64,000 bases of DNA from the NCBI GenBank assembly GCA_947179485.1, contig OX359250.1:31072654-31136653 (forward strand), written 5' to 3'. This DNA is from Allacma fusca (Eukaryota; Arthropoda; Collembola; Symphypleona; Sminthuridae). Within the stretch, counting starts at the first letter, position 1. Each line of letters opens with the position of its first letter. The position numbers and the translations under genes are program-made. This document shows, piece after piece, positions 14,012 through 28,142 of this stretch. The notes below the pieces were generated by a model, which saw only the letters and a program-made list of their open reading frames with translations, was not told the origin of the DNA and did no database searches.

Positions 14012-14313
14012 AATAAAAATTAGTATTTATCAAAAAAAATATGCAATAAGAAGCGGCACTATTACAATGCTTTCACTTTAAATTTTTTGGTGCTGGCACA
14101 AATGACAATCAATGATTCAATATGGACGTATCTCGAACTCAAATATCAATTTTATCTACCCGAATATCCAATAATCATTACAGATTAGAATTTATTGAGG
14201 TGAAATAGGCCAAATAAAAAATTGTACCAAATTGAATAAAAGGCTGAAAATGCTGAAAACAAATCTATGGTGACAGCAAAGAGTCGACATAATAATATAG
14301 AAATAATTTTATT
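14012..14313. promoter_or_regulatory. convergent polyadenylation region (CFAP96 / stumps)
   Basis: Plus-strand AATAAA hexamers at 14012-14017 and 14235-14240 lie 0.2-0.4 kb after the CFAP96 stop. A minus-strand AATAAA (tttatt at 14308-14313) lies about 1.1 kb after the stumps stop. The two 3' UTRs would therefore end within about 100 bp of each other or overlap. These are motif-based assignments only. Confidence 0.4.
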
Positions 14314-15430
14314 GCTTCAAAATTAAAGCTTTAAAAAGTACAGCGAATAAGTACATAATAAGCGCACGTAACTTACAATAGTAGTTATATCAGATAAAAA
14401 TTTCCTTTCATGAAAAGTATAACAAAGCTCAAAACTGACATACAGTACAAATCCGACAATTATTCTTTAACTAAGTCACTTGTATATCTATGCTAATTTC
14501 ATTCTAGTTTTTTTAAGCTAAAACAGTCACAAAGAATGAAATTATAAACAAGAAAAAGTGGGTAAGCCGTACACAAAACTTACGGTAGTGAATAAATTCT
14601 CGTACAATATTATACATGAGTCAAACTGACAACCTAAATGATTTATACGGCAGGTTATATAAATATGACGATTCAAGAAGACATCGCAATTCTTAATCGA
14701 ACTGTTTCAACTAACGTATTAAACACTATCAACAAAATGCGCACTATCCATGGTAAAATTATAATATCAAAACAAAATATAAACTACGAAGGTATATCCT
14801 ACCAGCAGCGCAGCGTACGCAAAAAAGTACATTCCATTGCATGCATACACTATATACATAAAAGATAATGAACAATAGAAGATTCGCCTCGGGCTTTGTA
14901 TTTAACACGGTTGCCTTCGCTAAATAGCAACAGTCTGTTTCTTCAAATCTTATAAAGGTGCTCTTCCGTTACTCCGAAATTACTGCATTTTCATATGGCT
15001 GCTTAGCTAATAAATGATAAAATAACACGTTATTAATGCAAGGGCCATTAAAGTATTAGTCACACTCCTCCTCTTTTAACATGTTGTTTCCTCGTAATTC
15101 TACAATAGTGAAACAACTGCATCAGGGTTTAGCGAAATGTAGCTGGTGCTACTGTAATCGTATTCAGAATTTATCAGTCACCAAGACGATTTCTTTCCAT
15201 CATATTTTACAGTCGATCAAAAGCACGCTGCTCGTATTATTTTTCGTGGGGGAAAGGTGGACGTCTTACTGAATGCCAGATTTCTACATTTTAGACAGGC
15301 CTAGCATATAATAACATTTCTATGACTCAGAAAGTTACAATTCTCATCGAAAAAGTAATGGAGGAATGTCTCATATATACATCTCACACATATCCCTTGT
15401 AAATGCTCGTGAGGTTACACGAAAATACAA

Positions 15431-18400
15431 CTAACCGGAGGACAAGCCATTTGTGGCCGGCAGAATCCAGCTACCATCATTATTCCTGTCTGATATTACA
15501 GAGCCATCTGGTCCTTTCTTGGTGTAATTGGTCGATCTGAATGGCGATGCTTTCTAGAAGTATAGTAAAAGCCATTTTTTTCAAAAGGTCAAAATACACA
15601 TTCATAACTCATCCATAAACGCATTTAAATTTTATTTTCATTATGTATTTTTAAAAACGATTCATGAATTTATCAAACTTAATTTTAATCTTACCACATC
15701 AACAATAACTAACTAACAAATAGAAATTACGACTTCATTCATGCAAGTGAAAGACGTTACTTTACCTCTGTTCTTGGAGGCGGCAGTGGCGGCGGGGATC
15801 CTTTCTCAATCGGACAAATGTCCTTGCCACCATTCTGGGAAGCAGTTTTAGGTGATCGTGGCGGAGAGCTATCCTCAACAACTGAAGGCTGGGAAGATGT
15901 GGGAGAGACCTTACAATTAGACTTGAAAGGTCTCGGTGGAGGCGGTTCTTTGTAGTATGGAAACTGATTCGCGTTTTCACATGCAACGGGCAAAACTGGA
16001 GGTGACCTATCAAAATGTGGTTGTGGTATCTCAGCCGGTTTCAGGACTTGTGGATTAACGTATGAACCAACACATTTTCTAGTCATAGGGTTAACCCAAG
16101 GAACCTGTCTCTCCTGGTTGGTGACTGAGCTGTCTAAACTTGGTCTTTCAGTGGTGTAACTGTAAATGCTTCCAATACTGGTTTGATCCGAAGTAGTAGA
16201 AACTAAAAAAATAAACAATTATAACTTTAAAAATTGCATAAATAGCACTAATAAACAACTCTAAGCTACCACACTATTAATAAATGTTTGCAAGCACTTC
16301 AGCTACATCTGTAAATTCATAAATAATTCTTATCTAGCAAAAGTAAGTACTAAACAAGACAAGTTAAGACTCACTTTTTCTTTTACTATTATTTGGCGAT
16401 AACTTCCTTGGAGGCTGATCGGAATAAATGCTACTTCCTTCCGGAGTTGGTGGGGTACTGGAACCAGACTTAGAGCTTTTCTTCCGACCTGCGTAAACAA
16501 AACGGTGAGTTCACATAATCGCATAAATTATTTCCTGTTAGTAAACTGAAAATGCGTACCAGTATTAAAAAAATGTAAAACTCTGTCCAGTACTGATGGC
16601 CGCCGTTGACCTCGGTTTAGTTTTTCTTGTATTTGATTGTATTCCATTCGCATTTGCTTGAGCCTGGCTTGGCGTTCTTGGTAGGACATTTTGACATCCG
16701 AACGTTTCTTCCAATGTTCAAAGAGTAACTCTAGTTGTTTCATGCTGCAGGTATTTTTCTTAAAGTCGTTCATAATTTCAATAAGGTCCTCATCTGGATG
16801 TAATTTTGAAGACACAGCCGGTATTGATCCCAGCTGATCAGCCGATGTGTGTTGATAAGCTTGTCTATCTCCGTTTAGCATACTACTCACAACTTCTTCG
16901 AGAGGTCTGTCTGATGGTGAGCTCTCAGGTGATTTCATTGGGATATAACCAGAGGAGTCCGGCCGGATATCTCGGCCCGGTTTGGGTATTATTGTAGCTG
17001 GGGTAGTCATGGACTGGTTTACAGGACGAGCCCCAGGGGGAGGGATTTCGTAAGCATCCAATCGAGGAAAGTCGTAGCCATCGTCTACCATTGATGTGTT
17101 TGGAACAACTGCTAGATTAGCAGGAAGAAACGGCGGTTGAGGAACTTGCTTATTTTGAGAAGTAACATTGCTTGCACCCGTTACAAGACTCTCCGGATTG
17201 ATGTTCGCGTAGTTTACTTGGGGACTTCTCAACTCGCGACGCAGATTTTTTCGTTTAAGGAAGGAATTTTTCCTTCTCTCTAGCCTTCCTTTGAAGTCAA
17301 CGGTAACACCAGCCTCAGGCGTAATGTTTGTATACATGTTACCTGGTGTTACAAATTCTGGATCCTCCGAAAAGGCTTCATCGCAATTATCATCATCCCC
17401 ATGTTTTTGCTCCTCTTCCAACGTTTCTCCGACATCTTCGGATTCCGATGGTGGGTCCAGCTCATTGCGACTGTGAGTACAATTGAGTTCACACAGATTG
17501 TCTTGTGTCAACTCTGTATCATTCGTCTTCGTCACGTCTTGGTTTTGGCCGGCTGATATCTCTCCTTCCTCTCCAAATATTTTACCCGCGTCATCACTAT
17601 TCCTGGCTACCAAGTCTTTGACAAATTGAAAAGCTTTGCAAGACATGGCCATCTCCTGATAATCCTTGATTATGGTTCCAACATTTCCTTGGGCTATGTC
17701 CAAGGGTGTTTCATTCACGTCATTGCGCAAACCACATTGTTCAAAACCATCTGCTTCATCCAACAGTGTCCACACGGTTTGCTCCAGGCCATAATATGCC
17801 GAAAAATGCATTAATGTTGGGAAATCGTCTCCTTCAAAAATAATGAAAACATCCAAGAGATCAATTAAGACAAATTCCATTCCATAAATGCAAGCCAATG
17901 CTATTGTAGTCCAAATTCGGAAATAACCAACTCTTGAAAATCCACATGGTGGTTCATATCATTTACGCCCCCCCCCTCTAGTCAATATATAGAGGACTCA
18001 AAAATGTCAAAGATTTTCTAAAATATGTTTGGTAGACCTATGTAGGTCAATATTTTGGATCGCACAAATGGGAAGCAAGGTTGGAAATTTATAAGAATTT
18101 CAATTTCAAGATATATGTTTTCCCTCCCACAATTTCTACACTTTTTGTTTGGAAAAGTGGTAGAGATTTTATACATATTTGATTACAACAACAAAGAGAT
18201 CCTGCAAATTAGATGGGAAAACTTGGGTCTCCTGTAATGAATTTTACATCATAAAATACTAAGTTTGACTATACTTCATATCCAAACTTCGGCATTTAAA
18301 AATGAATTTAGTCGAGCTGTTTTTCTTGTTGTTTTCAAATTGTATGTACTGATTACTTATTAAATATAATCAGTACTTTTCCGTCTAATTGTTATACTAA

Positions 18401-21400
18401 CCCATATTGATGAAATGTCTCAGCATCTTCTTTCTGCTGAACATTGTATAACGTGGATGAGAACAACAATAATTATTACTAAACCTACAAAATAATTTTC
18501 AAATAATTTCTCTTCACGTCACAGCTCATTTGAAAGAGCTTTTCTCTTACAGCTTGCCCCCTCTCTATGTTACAGAAGGAATGCCCCAATATTCAAGTCC
18601 CCTATTTATTACCTTTCTTCTAGTTTCGCGAAATAAGATTTTCCGAAGCCTAGTTATTTTATCTGTGGTCACGGTAGACTAAAAACAGCCACTTCGCAAC
18701 GATATGTGAAACCCCAAGAGGGTTTATGGGAGCAGGCAACGCAGCAGAAAATCCAACCGTTACGTTTGAACTCTCACCAACTTCTTATAATTTGTTTCAA
18801 AATATTGGATCTAAAGAAATTATAAATTCCTACACACCTTCCGCGTTCAACCATATTTTGTGAACTGAATAAATTCAGGCACAAGCTCTTTAAATATAAG
18901 GAGAAATGCTTGACTATGACAGATTGTTAGCGGTCAAAAGCACGCAATAAACATAGCTTATCATATTGCTTCCAAGTAGTCCAAAAAAAATATTTCTAAT
19001 AAGGAGAAGTAAATTTATGGGAGACACCAATTATTATATAAGGAAATTAAAAGACTCTGGTGTTGATTTTTGGTTGTGATTTTATAATCTGATGGGAGAC
19101 AATAATTTTTCTTGTGGTCTCTTGTACTTGGGGTATTGGGGTCTCTTGTTGAACAACGGGCAATATGCACCTTATACTTACAATTAGTGCGCGCTCCGTG
19201 TACACAATAAGTTCATACAATCCAGTTTCCCAATACTCTAGTAAATGATGAAACAATGACTGACTGCTTCAATATTCTCTGTTATCTCCTACACAACTCC
19301 TTTTAATACTCAAGTCTTTCATTTGTTATGACACAATTCAGGTCGTAAACCTTTCGCTATGCCCGAAAAAATGAGTTAATAAAAATTAATGCTTTAATAA
19401 TTACTAACTCGTGCAGAGGGAGTAATCAAAATGGATTTTTTTTGTTTGGGTATATGTAAGTCAGCATGTGTGAAAATACTGAGTTATCTACTGGAATAAG
19501 TCGTTTCAATTTTTTGTATAGATTGTTTTATCTTGTTGAGATACAACTTTATGGGAACTATGCATTTGAGTTGCTGTTGATTCTGAGAAAATTGAATTTT
19601 AAATATTTATATAAACTTCCTGGTTCTCATATTTTATTAATCGAGGAATCCTTTGATTGTATACCACTTAATGCTGACGAGTAATGGGTTATGTAAAGAT
19701 TGATGCATTCAAGAATTTCTATATACAATTTTATAGAAAATTGTTCTAAGCAGGTGGGAGCATATGTGCATACATATAACATAACTATCATTCAGTCATA
19801 ACTATCATTTTTTGGTAAAATCTCTGAATTTTAGTACATATGAAAATTTTGGTTTGACAGTAAGAATGCAAAATTCACTTTACAATGCTTAAACATGCGG
19901 CTGCAGTAACAAAGCGAAATTATACTTTTGCTGGTGACCCCTTCGAGAAACCATTCACAACCTTGCGCCACAATTTTAGCATTGAAATTTTTTCTAACTG
20001 CCGGATAGTGCATAATAAATTCCCAACCTCAGAACTTGCTCTTCCTCCACATCTTCCTCACTTTTGCACATGAGGCTAAATTTATTCCTATTTTTACCGC
20101 TCGCGCCCACAAATATTAACGCAGGGACCTGTGGGATAGCTTTTTGATAATCCAATATAATTTTCTACAAGCCAGCGCCAAAACTCTTAGAAAAATAATT
20201 GTAAGGAAATAAATAATAATAATTGTTGATTCATGCTCAATCCTTAAAAAATATGACTTTGCTTAATGTTTACGATCACAGTGACCCTAATTAATGGTCG
20301 TGATTAGTTGTTCAATGAAACTTTTAAAAAATCTGCAGCAAAAGGATCAAATATGTGGGCCACCTAGTACGATTACAAGGATTATACTTGTAAATATATA
20401 AAAATTAAAATGCACAGCTACCTTTAGTTACGAGAACGTCATTCATGAGTTCCAAGTCAGGGTCAAGTGACCAGTCTGTGCATGCGCGGAAATTTTTAGA
20501 TAGAGTATTTGATATGTGGTCATCCAAAAGTTTTCTAAATCCTGGTACAGCCTGAAACATTCAAAATTTACGAGGATTGGTTAAAGCTTACATGAGTGCC
20601 GAAGTAAACGTTTCACTCAATGAGTTGATACCATAAAAAATGCAAAAACAAGTTTTTTTTAAAACAAAATTACCTTCGTCATTCTTTCAATAATATCTTC
20701 TTCACTGGATTTGGCTTGAAACTCATATTTCACTAGCTTAGTTCCCAGTTTCTGTTTATTTATAAATAAAGTAACTTCCAGCAGTGATGTTTTATCCGTG
20801 CAGAGACACTCTAAAAGCCAAACACGTCATAGTTTATTTTCTCAAAAATAATTACACCATAATTCATCAGAAGAACGTTAATGCATTAACATATAAATGA
20901 AGCACAGCTGATTGCCAGTCAGGCTGGGTAGCATACCTGGAATGCGAATGATTGCTGTGTACGGATTTGCAGGCACAACATTATTCAGTACAGATGTTTC
21001 TCTCCCTCTAGCAAACTCTACCCGAATGATATCCTCACTCCCAAGAGGTTTCTTAAGCATGACAACAATTTTGGGCTGGTTCCGGGTTGCTTTCTTAGGA
21101 AAGACGGAGAAGTTACTGTTGTTACTAAGTTCCACATTGTAAATCTTGACCACTTGGTCTGTGAATTTTTTACAAAACTCTCCATCAATTTTAGAGGCAG
21201 AGCGAAGTTCCAAGGTAAACCACTCATTGAATCGAACTAATCCTGGAATAACACAAAGCACAAATTATTTTCAATTATTTATAAATTTTACATTTCCTGG
21301 AAATTTACAACTGGCACTTTCAAAATTTACTATCAAAACAAACAACTTGAAATTCATAATAATTAGTTGAAAGTATATATATTAAAGGTAACAAGGAAAT

Positions 21401-23596
21401 TACCAGCTTGATTAAATTCCGAAATTTCGGCAGCGGATGTTCCTGTGAGGATTGCAATAACCCTCTTGGAGCGCAGGGCACGGTTGACAGGTGATAATTT
21501 TTTCCGAGAGGATGCTTCATGACGGAGTTTCTCCAGAAAATGGTTCGAAATAATGACAATTTGGACCTTAGCTCGATGAACTTCTGCTGCAACCGCGTGG
21601 TTATCCAAGTCTCGTAAATCATAAACTTGCAGGCTGTTTTTATGTTCACAAAATACAAAAAAATACAAAAAAATTAGCCCAGCTTTCTTGCCATTCATCA
21701 TAATTGTCACGTATAATTTCATTACATACATGAATGAAGCATATATGTGTATCTAAATAGGCTGCTATATGAAAATGAATACAACTTTCTCCTGTCGAAA
21801 CCTTCAAACATCATTACTACTTGTCTAAATTATTTGTACACCGTTCAAATTCATTATATTTTCAGTTTATTTTCGGGTCAATTTTTTTGATCCATTAGGG
21901 ATTTCAAAGTGTCAATTTTCTCTAGTTCTTTGACAGAAAATACTGCGTAGCACTTCAGCTTATAACCGTACACGAAATCAATATGCACTTACACTTTGTA
22001 ACCCAACTTAACCCAAACTTGATTAAAATTAAATTTAGATTGTACACTTAAACCTTGATCAGGCGCCAAGGATCATTAATAAATTGCAAGTGCAAGTTTA
22101 AGCGTAGGTTGAAGTTCAAGTGCACACTAAGGATCAAGTTAAGGTTTCGGTTCAATTTCAAGTGAAAGTTCAATTTCCAGTGGGTATCTCGTAACTCAAT
22201 CTGAAGTTAAGTTCATATTCAAGTTTAAGCGGAAATATTCAATATTAATCAAGGTATAGGGTTAAGTTTCAGTTGAAATGCAAGTCAAGCAGGTCAAGTT
22301 CGAGTATTGCTATAAGCTGATGTCCAGGTTCAAAGTCAAGTTAGGGTTAAAGTGCAATAATTTAAGAATTTGTCCACTCTTGAGGAAATCCGTAGAAATT
22401 AACTACAAAAATTACACACGGCCAATCTAACTTTATCAAAGCTTATGCTAGGTGAATCATATGTACAAAATATCACAATAAACCCCATTAAATAATTACT
22501 TTCGTTGGGACAAAATTTTTGATGAAGAGACTTCTGTCTAATTAAAATTGCCGACGGTCTACTTAAATAAAATACAATTCAAAAAAGGCGTTTCTTAGAT
22601 GATAGAAAATGAAATGAAGTAAACTTGAAGAAAACTACGCAGTCGAATCAAATGATATGCTGCATTAGATTAAATTATCCTTACATTGGTTCAATTCTGA
22701 CATTTAACGCCTAGTTACGCTTAAATTGAAGAAATGCAGCTGCGGTCTTTTATTTAGCGAAAGGCGAGTGAAAGATTAGATTCCGTAATTGGATGGATTG
22801 GGACTGCATTTTGGAGCCATGTGCATACATACATACATATGTATCTACATACAAGTAGCACAATAATAGTACTGTAACCTCCGAATTGGAAACTATGCAA
22901 AGTTCCACAAAGGTCAAAAGTAATGTGATCATGAACCCTTGCAAAATAGTGGAGGACTGGAAGTAAGTACAGGCGTTTACTTTTATAAAAGTAGTATTTT
23001 TACATTTCCAACTTATTGTGAGCCCTCCCCTCCCCCAAACCCTTCAAAAGCGAACAAGTTTCTGTGACAGGTTCGTAAGTGTATGCAGAAAGTAGGGAAT
23101 ATTTACATGTCTATTAGGCCCGCGTTCAATGAATTCCTCGACGCGTTCCTGCTCTGAAATTCCTCTTTCTCTAAATTCCTTTGTGACTTCAACCAACCAA
23201 TAACGCTCATCTTATCACAAAAAACCGCTAGCCAATTTATCTTCCACGGTGTAATTCTAGCGCGAACTAATAAGCATGCATCACCGCATGCGACTACTAC
23301 AATGAAATAATACCACGGGGTAAAAAAAGCTACTACAAGATTCAGTCCCACTACGCATCTCTTGTTTTACTATACTCCATTTTAATACCTCAAAAATTAT
23401 AAAAATAGTAGATAATAAAGAGAAAGAGAAAGAGCGAGAGAGAGAGAGAGAGATAGTCAGAGAGCTTACGTAATATCGATTCTCTGATTGTCTGGAGTCA
23501 CCATTCGCTCAAAAAACACACGGATTTTGTCACTGATGACTCTTGAGAAGAAGCACTCTTGGCACGAAATTATGGCAACATCCATGACAGCCGTTT
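15431..23596 (-). CDS. stumps: stumps/Dof (BCAP/PIK3AP1-like) FGFR adaptor, TIR to C-terminus
   Basis: Nine exons in transcript order: 23596-23470, 21633-21404, 21242-20937, 20810-20674, 20551-20422, 17831-16560, 16488-16375, 16202-15766 and 15553-15431 (stop TAG). All are in phase with GT-AG introns. The order is a TIR-like fold (strands DVAIISC, VQIVIIS and RVIAILTG), a TIG-like segment (VRFNEWFTLEL onward), then a DBB/ankyrin part with DDFPTLMHFSAYYGLE, matching the FPTLLHFAAKYGL block of BCAP. A coiled-coil stretch (SYQERQARLKQMRMEYNQ) follows, then proline-rich SH3 ligands (EPPPPRP, SPPPLPPPR). Possible phosphotyrosine sites are YIPM (PI3K p85 type), YTNI and YANI (Grb2 type), YVNP and YEIP. 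In Drosophila, Dof links FGF receptors to Ras/MAPK; BCAP links receptors to PI3K. The first exon here needs a preceding phase-1 exon; the best candidate lies at 45.37 kb. This part alone encodes about 958 aa. Confidence 0.92.
22050..22345. repeat. degenerate AAGTTCAAGT-type repeat in a stumps intron
   Basis: The words CAAGT, AAGTTCAA, GTTAAG and GGTTCAA recur irregularly for about 300 bp, consistent with a decayed short-unit tandem array inside the 1.8-kb intron between the first two TIR exons. Confidence 0.55.
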
Positions 23597-24193
23597 CTGA
23601 AAAGACAAATAAAAACAATTTATTACATTTATTCAACACACAGTTCGGGAGTGACAATAAAATTACTACTACAGCCAGCAATACTCTGTCAAATATTTCC
23701 TATTCATGTTTCTTAATCTCCCCGTCCCAGGATTTAATACTGTTTATTATAACAGACTCCTCCTGAAATCCCGTCATAGAACGGTTTACTATTTGACTAC
23801 AAGGCAGTTCTAATTTTTATTATTATTTTATAGACTCGACAAGCTTATAAATTTCAGAAGCCCAGAACTATCTAGATTTATGCAAAATAAATGCAATTTT
23901 ATTGTAATCCCAGATTTGTATTCCACACAGACCAGGACCTCCTTACAGAACAAAATGTTCCAATTTCCGCCCTCCGTCAGTACAGCCCCAACTTGAGCGC
24001 TTTGAAGGAACGGAAGGAACCCGGGACAGGAATAAAATTCCAGCCAAATTTCTCTGACAATGAAACCACGACGGGGAAAAGGAGGAGGACCATCCAGAAG
24101 AGTGAAAATCCTGATGCCGACGGGGAAAAAAGAAAGATTGTGAAGAAGCCAAATTTATTGAAGACGTATCGACGACGACTAAACATCAGTTAA
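22895..24193 (+). CDS. small two-exon gene of unknown function, interleaved with stumps
   Basis: Exon 1 is 22895-22962, ending in the strong donor AA|GTAAGT. Exon 2 is 23914-24193, after the acceptor TTTTATTGTAATCCCAG, ending in TAA with an ATTAAA hexamer at 24291. The joining phase agrees (AA plus A) and gives 115 aa. Exon 2 is locally GC-rich with balanced codon use and encodes a very basic C-terminus (TGKRRRTIQKSE near the middle, TYRRRLNIS at the end), suggesting a nuclear or nucleic-acid-associated protein. I do not recognise the family. An internal ATG at 22931 is an alternative start. Its 951-bp intron contains the minus-strand stumps TIR exon, so the two genes would be interdigitated. 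Exon 2 is the stronger call; exon 1 rests on splice-site quality and phase. Confidence 0.45.
23419..23455. repeat. (GA)n microsatellite beside the stumps TIR exon
   Basis: GAGAAA/GA array ending about 15 bp past the exon donor at 23470, inside the intron on the minus strand. Confidence 0.85.
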
Positions 24194-26548
24194 CATTTCT
24201 AGCATACTTGTCGTCGGCATCCCTCCTCTACCCCTTGACTTGTCCCAGTATCAGTAATAATTATGGAATCTCGAAAACATTTCATAAAGAATTAAAGTCA
24301 ACCTTTATATACACAAGAGGAGAAGGAGACACTAGCCCTTTATCACTCACTCAGCCGAAGTTGGGCGTCAAATGATAGAAAGAGCCATCATTAATAAAAT
24401 TCCAGTGTCCCTCCAACCAACTCTCCTTCCATGTCTCAAGTCTCAGTCGTAAAAGGAATTAGTACATAGTAATTCATCCATAGATAGATACTTTTACCAA
24501 AATCCACCCCAGAATCCACTCACTCTGGCGTACGTACCAGAAGAGAGGAGACAGTATTACATTTTATGTCATGAGGAGACAGTATTACATTTGATATGAT
24601 CTGGCTCGCACTGACTTCATCTTTTTAAAAAAAATAAATAAAACAGAACAAAAGTGGTTTATACACGACTATAAGGATAGCATTACAAAAGTTCAAAAAG
24701 AGGAAGGAAGACAATTTGATGGTCCTAATAAAACTAATCGTGACATGGCAGTAATGCAAAGACCTGGTGATAACCTCCGGACTATCTCCACTACTCTGGG
24801 CTCCATTACTGTACCGTTTGCTTTTATATAATTATCCTGTGTACATATGTATGTACATATATATGGATCCAGATCCAGTTATCATACATAATTACATCCC
24901 AAATCCAAAAATGTAATACCATTGGGACATCAAGGACTGTGTAAAACAAGAGGAAGACGCATCCTTATACTCTCCCAATGCTAAAATTACAAAATGAACA
25001 CTCACAGACTCCCAGCAGATCTCAAGAGAAGACAGAAGAAGAAGAAGAATAAATGGATAGCTTTCATTTTCTTTGAAGATTAGACAGACGTACGAGCAAA
25101 GTACAGAAGACGGAGTACCGTCAATACATACGTTTGAATATCTATGAAATGAACTACCCTGTTTACTCCAATAATTATACATTACGGACGGAGGAGGCCG
25201 GAGCCCAAAGGCTTATTACAATAATGCTTTCCCTTATAAACACATACTTATATGTATCTATATATTTAACCCTAGTCGTCGGCATAAGGACAGGGTTGAC
25301 GTATACGTCTACTACTATTTCCTCAAGTACAAAAACCTTTGTGAGGATCCATCTCTACCAAGATACGCACCAGAGCTGGAAGATCCCCTACGATGTACCA
25401 TTTATCTAACATTATCTCTGTACATAAAAGCTCATCCCTACCGTTTCCAGACCATTTACTACAACGAGTGTGTTAACATTGTTAACAATACTCCACACTC
25501 TACATTACTCTGTCTGTAGTCCGTATCCCGGGCTCTTCCACACTATCACATATGTATATACTCAGTGTAGTGTCTGTAGTATAATAGCATTCCCTGCTAT
25601 AATAATGAAAGGATGGTCTTCAATGGACTTTCTGTAAAATATTACTTAATGATCACCCAAATTCCTTGAGTACAGTGTCTATATATGGTATACAGTCATT
25701 TGTACAAATACATACAAACACATACAGTCTTGTACTAGAAGGGGGGAGAAAAACTTGTAAATGAATGAGAGATATTTGATGAATGAAAAGACAAGACTTC
25801 TTTTCGGTTTCTTCTTTCTGCGTAAAAAGATGTAACCTATCTGGAAGATTCAACCCTGTCAGATATAGAATTGTTCCTTGTGTTTTTTTTTGTCAGTCCC
25901 TGTAATAATTTATTATGGGGAGTGAGTTCTAATAACAAAACGTTTGAGAGTCCCTTATATAATATATAAGTGTATAGATATGTATAGATATATGTATGTG
26001 AATCTTTTAGCTCCTCCATAAACACCTTCCTTTTAATATCTTAAGAGGGAAAAAATCGAAGCTCCGTTCTCCTCCAACTAGTACAATACTTTTTTCTCAC
26101 AATTCTCCGAGACTTTTAAAATAACTCGTATAAATAAAACTCCCACGTCCACAGAGTAGTACAGAGCTACGGCTTGCTATTTATGAGCAATTCCGCCATC
26201 CCTGAAGCTACAATCCTGGAGCCAGCCCCAAGTTTTAAATAAAACACAATAAAAGTAAAGGCTTTTACAAGACAATATGACGTCAATCATTCCCATGTCT
26301 CCACACTTTTATTACAACTTACAACCATCAGAGATCCACAAACAACAACACCGCATCTATCCTCCAACTATCTACTTGAATGATATCCACACATCGTACT
26401 GATAACAGCATAATTATTATTATTTCCTTTATGAATCAAGTCAAGTATTTATTTCAGAACCAGTTACACATACTAGATCTGACAGGACCATAAGTAATGG
26501 AGCAAAATTACACTTCCGTTTACTTTATACACATACACACACACATAC

Positions 26549-26550
<2 letters not shown>

Positions 26551-26586
<36 letters not shown>
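26551..26586. repeat. (GA)n microsatellite
   Basis: Pure GA array of about 36 bp after a short CA run. Confidence 0.9.
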
Positions 26587-26590
<4 letters not shown>

Positions 26591-28096
26591 AAAGCTCAGC
26601 TCATCTCCACCGCATATACATCATGTTAATTAAATACAGTGGAGAAATGAGAGCAAAAACATGATGGCTCGAGCCAAAAAGTAAGCTCTGTACAGAACAA
26701 GTGCACAAGCTCAAAGGTTTGACCTCCTTTTTAGACAAGCCACAGAAGTTGTAGTAGTAGTAGAGTATTTCTAAGTTTTTGGAACAGACTAGCCAAAACT
26801 TCCATGTGGATGGTTACACAGGACAGGAGCATGACGACTATTTTCCTATTTGAACAAATGTAACCACATGTACATGTCTGTGTGATAAGCATTCACAAAC
26901 AAGTGTATAATGGTAGTAGAGAGAGAGAGACAGAGAGAGAAAGAGAGATACACAAAAAAAGAAAAACCAGAGCACATGTAAGAATGTAATAGACTTATAA
27001 TTATAAATAAAGCACATGCACAGAAGCCTTCAGAAAGAATGAGAAAATACGTGCTCCTTCAAGGAGAGTGGAGTCCATCTGACTTTCCAGGAAGAAATTA
27101 AACAGACCTTAAAAAGCCGGAAAAACCTACCAAAATTCATATTTTAATAATTCTCCAACCTAACTTTTTTTTAACATCAGCTCATAATAAACAAGCATAA
27201 CTTCCTGTTTTACTCTTCTCCACTACCATCCATGAATATGGAACCAGGCTCGTCTCCAACATGCAAACAAAGCGTCATTCACAGATTTCCCCCTAAGGTA
27301 TCAAGTATATGTATATTACAAGTAATAATTACATATAGAATGTACATAGTAACATAATTACATGCTGCATTGCGTATACATATATAAGTACATCTTTAGA
27401 CTCATTCTCTTTCAAGCATCAAATACTGGTGATCTTCCGCAGACACAGTTTACTTCCTAAACCTACCTGTCATGTCATTCTGAAATTTTTTAGCCAAATC
27501 CACCCACGTCACTTGGACTTAACACAATTTGGAGATATCCGGAGAGCTGGAGGAGTTACAACGGAAAATCAACTCCTCTTAAAAAAGACTAATGAACTCA
27601 ACCAAAAAATATTTTGGCCTTTCATTGACAAAACAAAAAACTCTGTTCCGAAGTTCCAATGTGGGCATGCACATAATACATACATACATACGTATGTGCA
27701 TCACACTCCACGGTCTACATTTCTAGTTTATTAGGGCGTGCTGACTCAGTCACAGTTTCATCTGCATATATCTACATATACATATGTACATACATGAAAG
27801 AACAATTTGTCAAAATCCTACTGCTTCATTCATTACTTCCTAACTTTTCCAGTCACTTTTTTTCAAGCAACTCACACTTTCAGAAGAATTTCTCTTTTTA
27901 TGAAGATGTCATTTGCAGTTTAAGTTTTGTCAGCATAAAAAAAATATTTTTGTAAAACAAGGAAATTTTGTTGCTTAACAGAGATATACATTAATATAGG
28001 TCATTTGTACACACATGGGAAATTTTCTTTAGTGGGCACTTCCAAGAATTTGGCTTGTCACGGAAAGTTCCGTGTTATATATCTTCCCGTTCATTT

Positions 28097-28142
28097 CATA
28101 CATACATACATACATACATACATACATACATACATACATACA
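28097..28142. repeat. (CATA)n microsatellite
   Basis: About eleven perfect CATA tetranucleotide units. It is the longest of many ACAT-type tracts in the window. Confidence 0.95.

Noticed and set aside
17832..17898. Upstream ATG extending the big stumps exon to 17898
   Set aside because: The extra 22 codons read like intron, the run TTTTCATTATTTTTGAAG is a good acceptor ending at 17832, and splicing there restores the conserved GDDFPTLMHF junction in phase.
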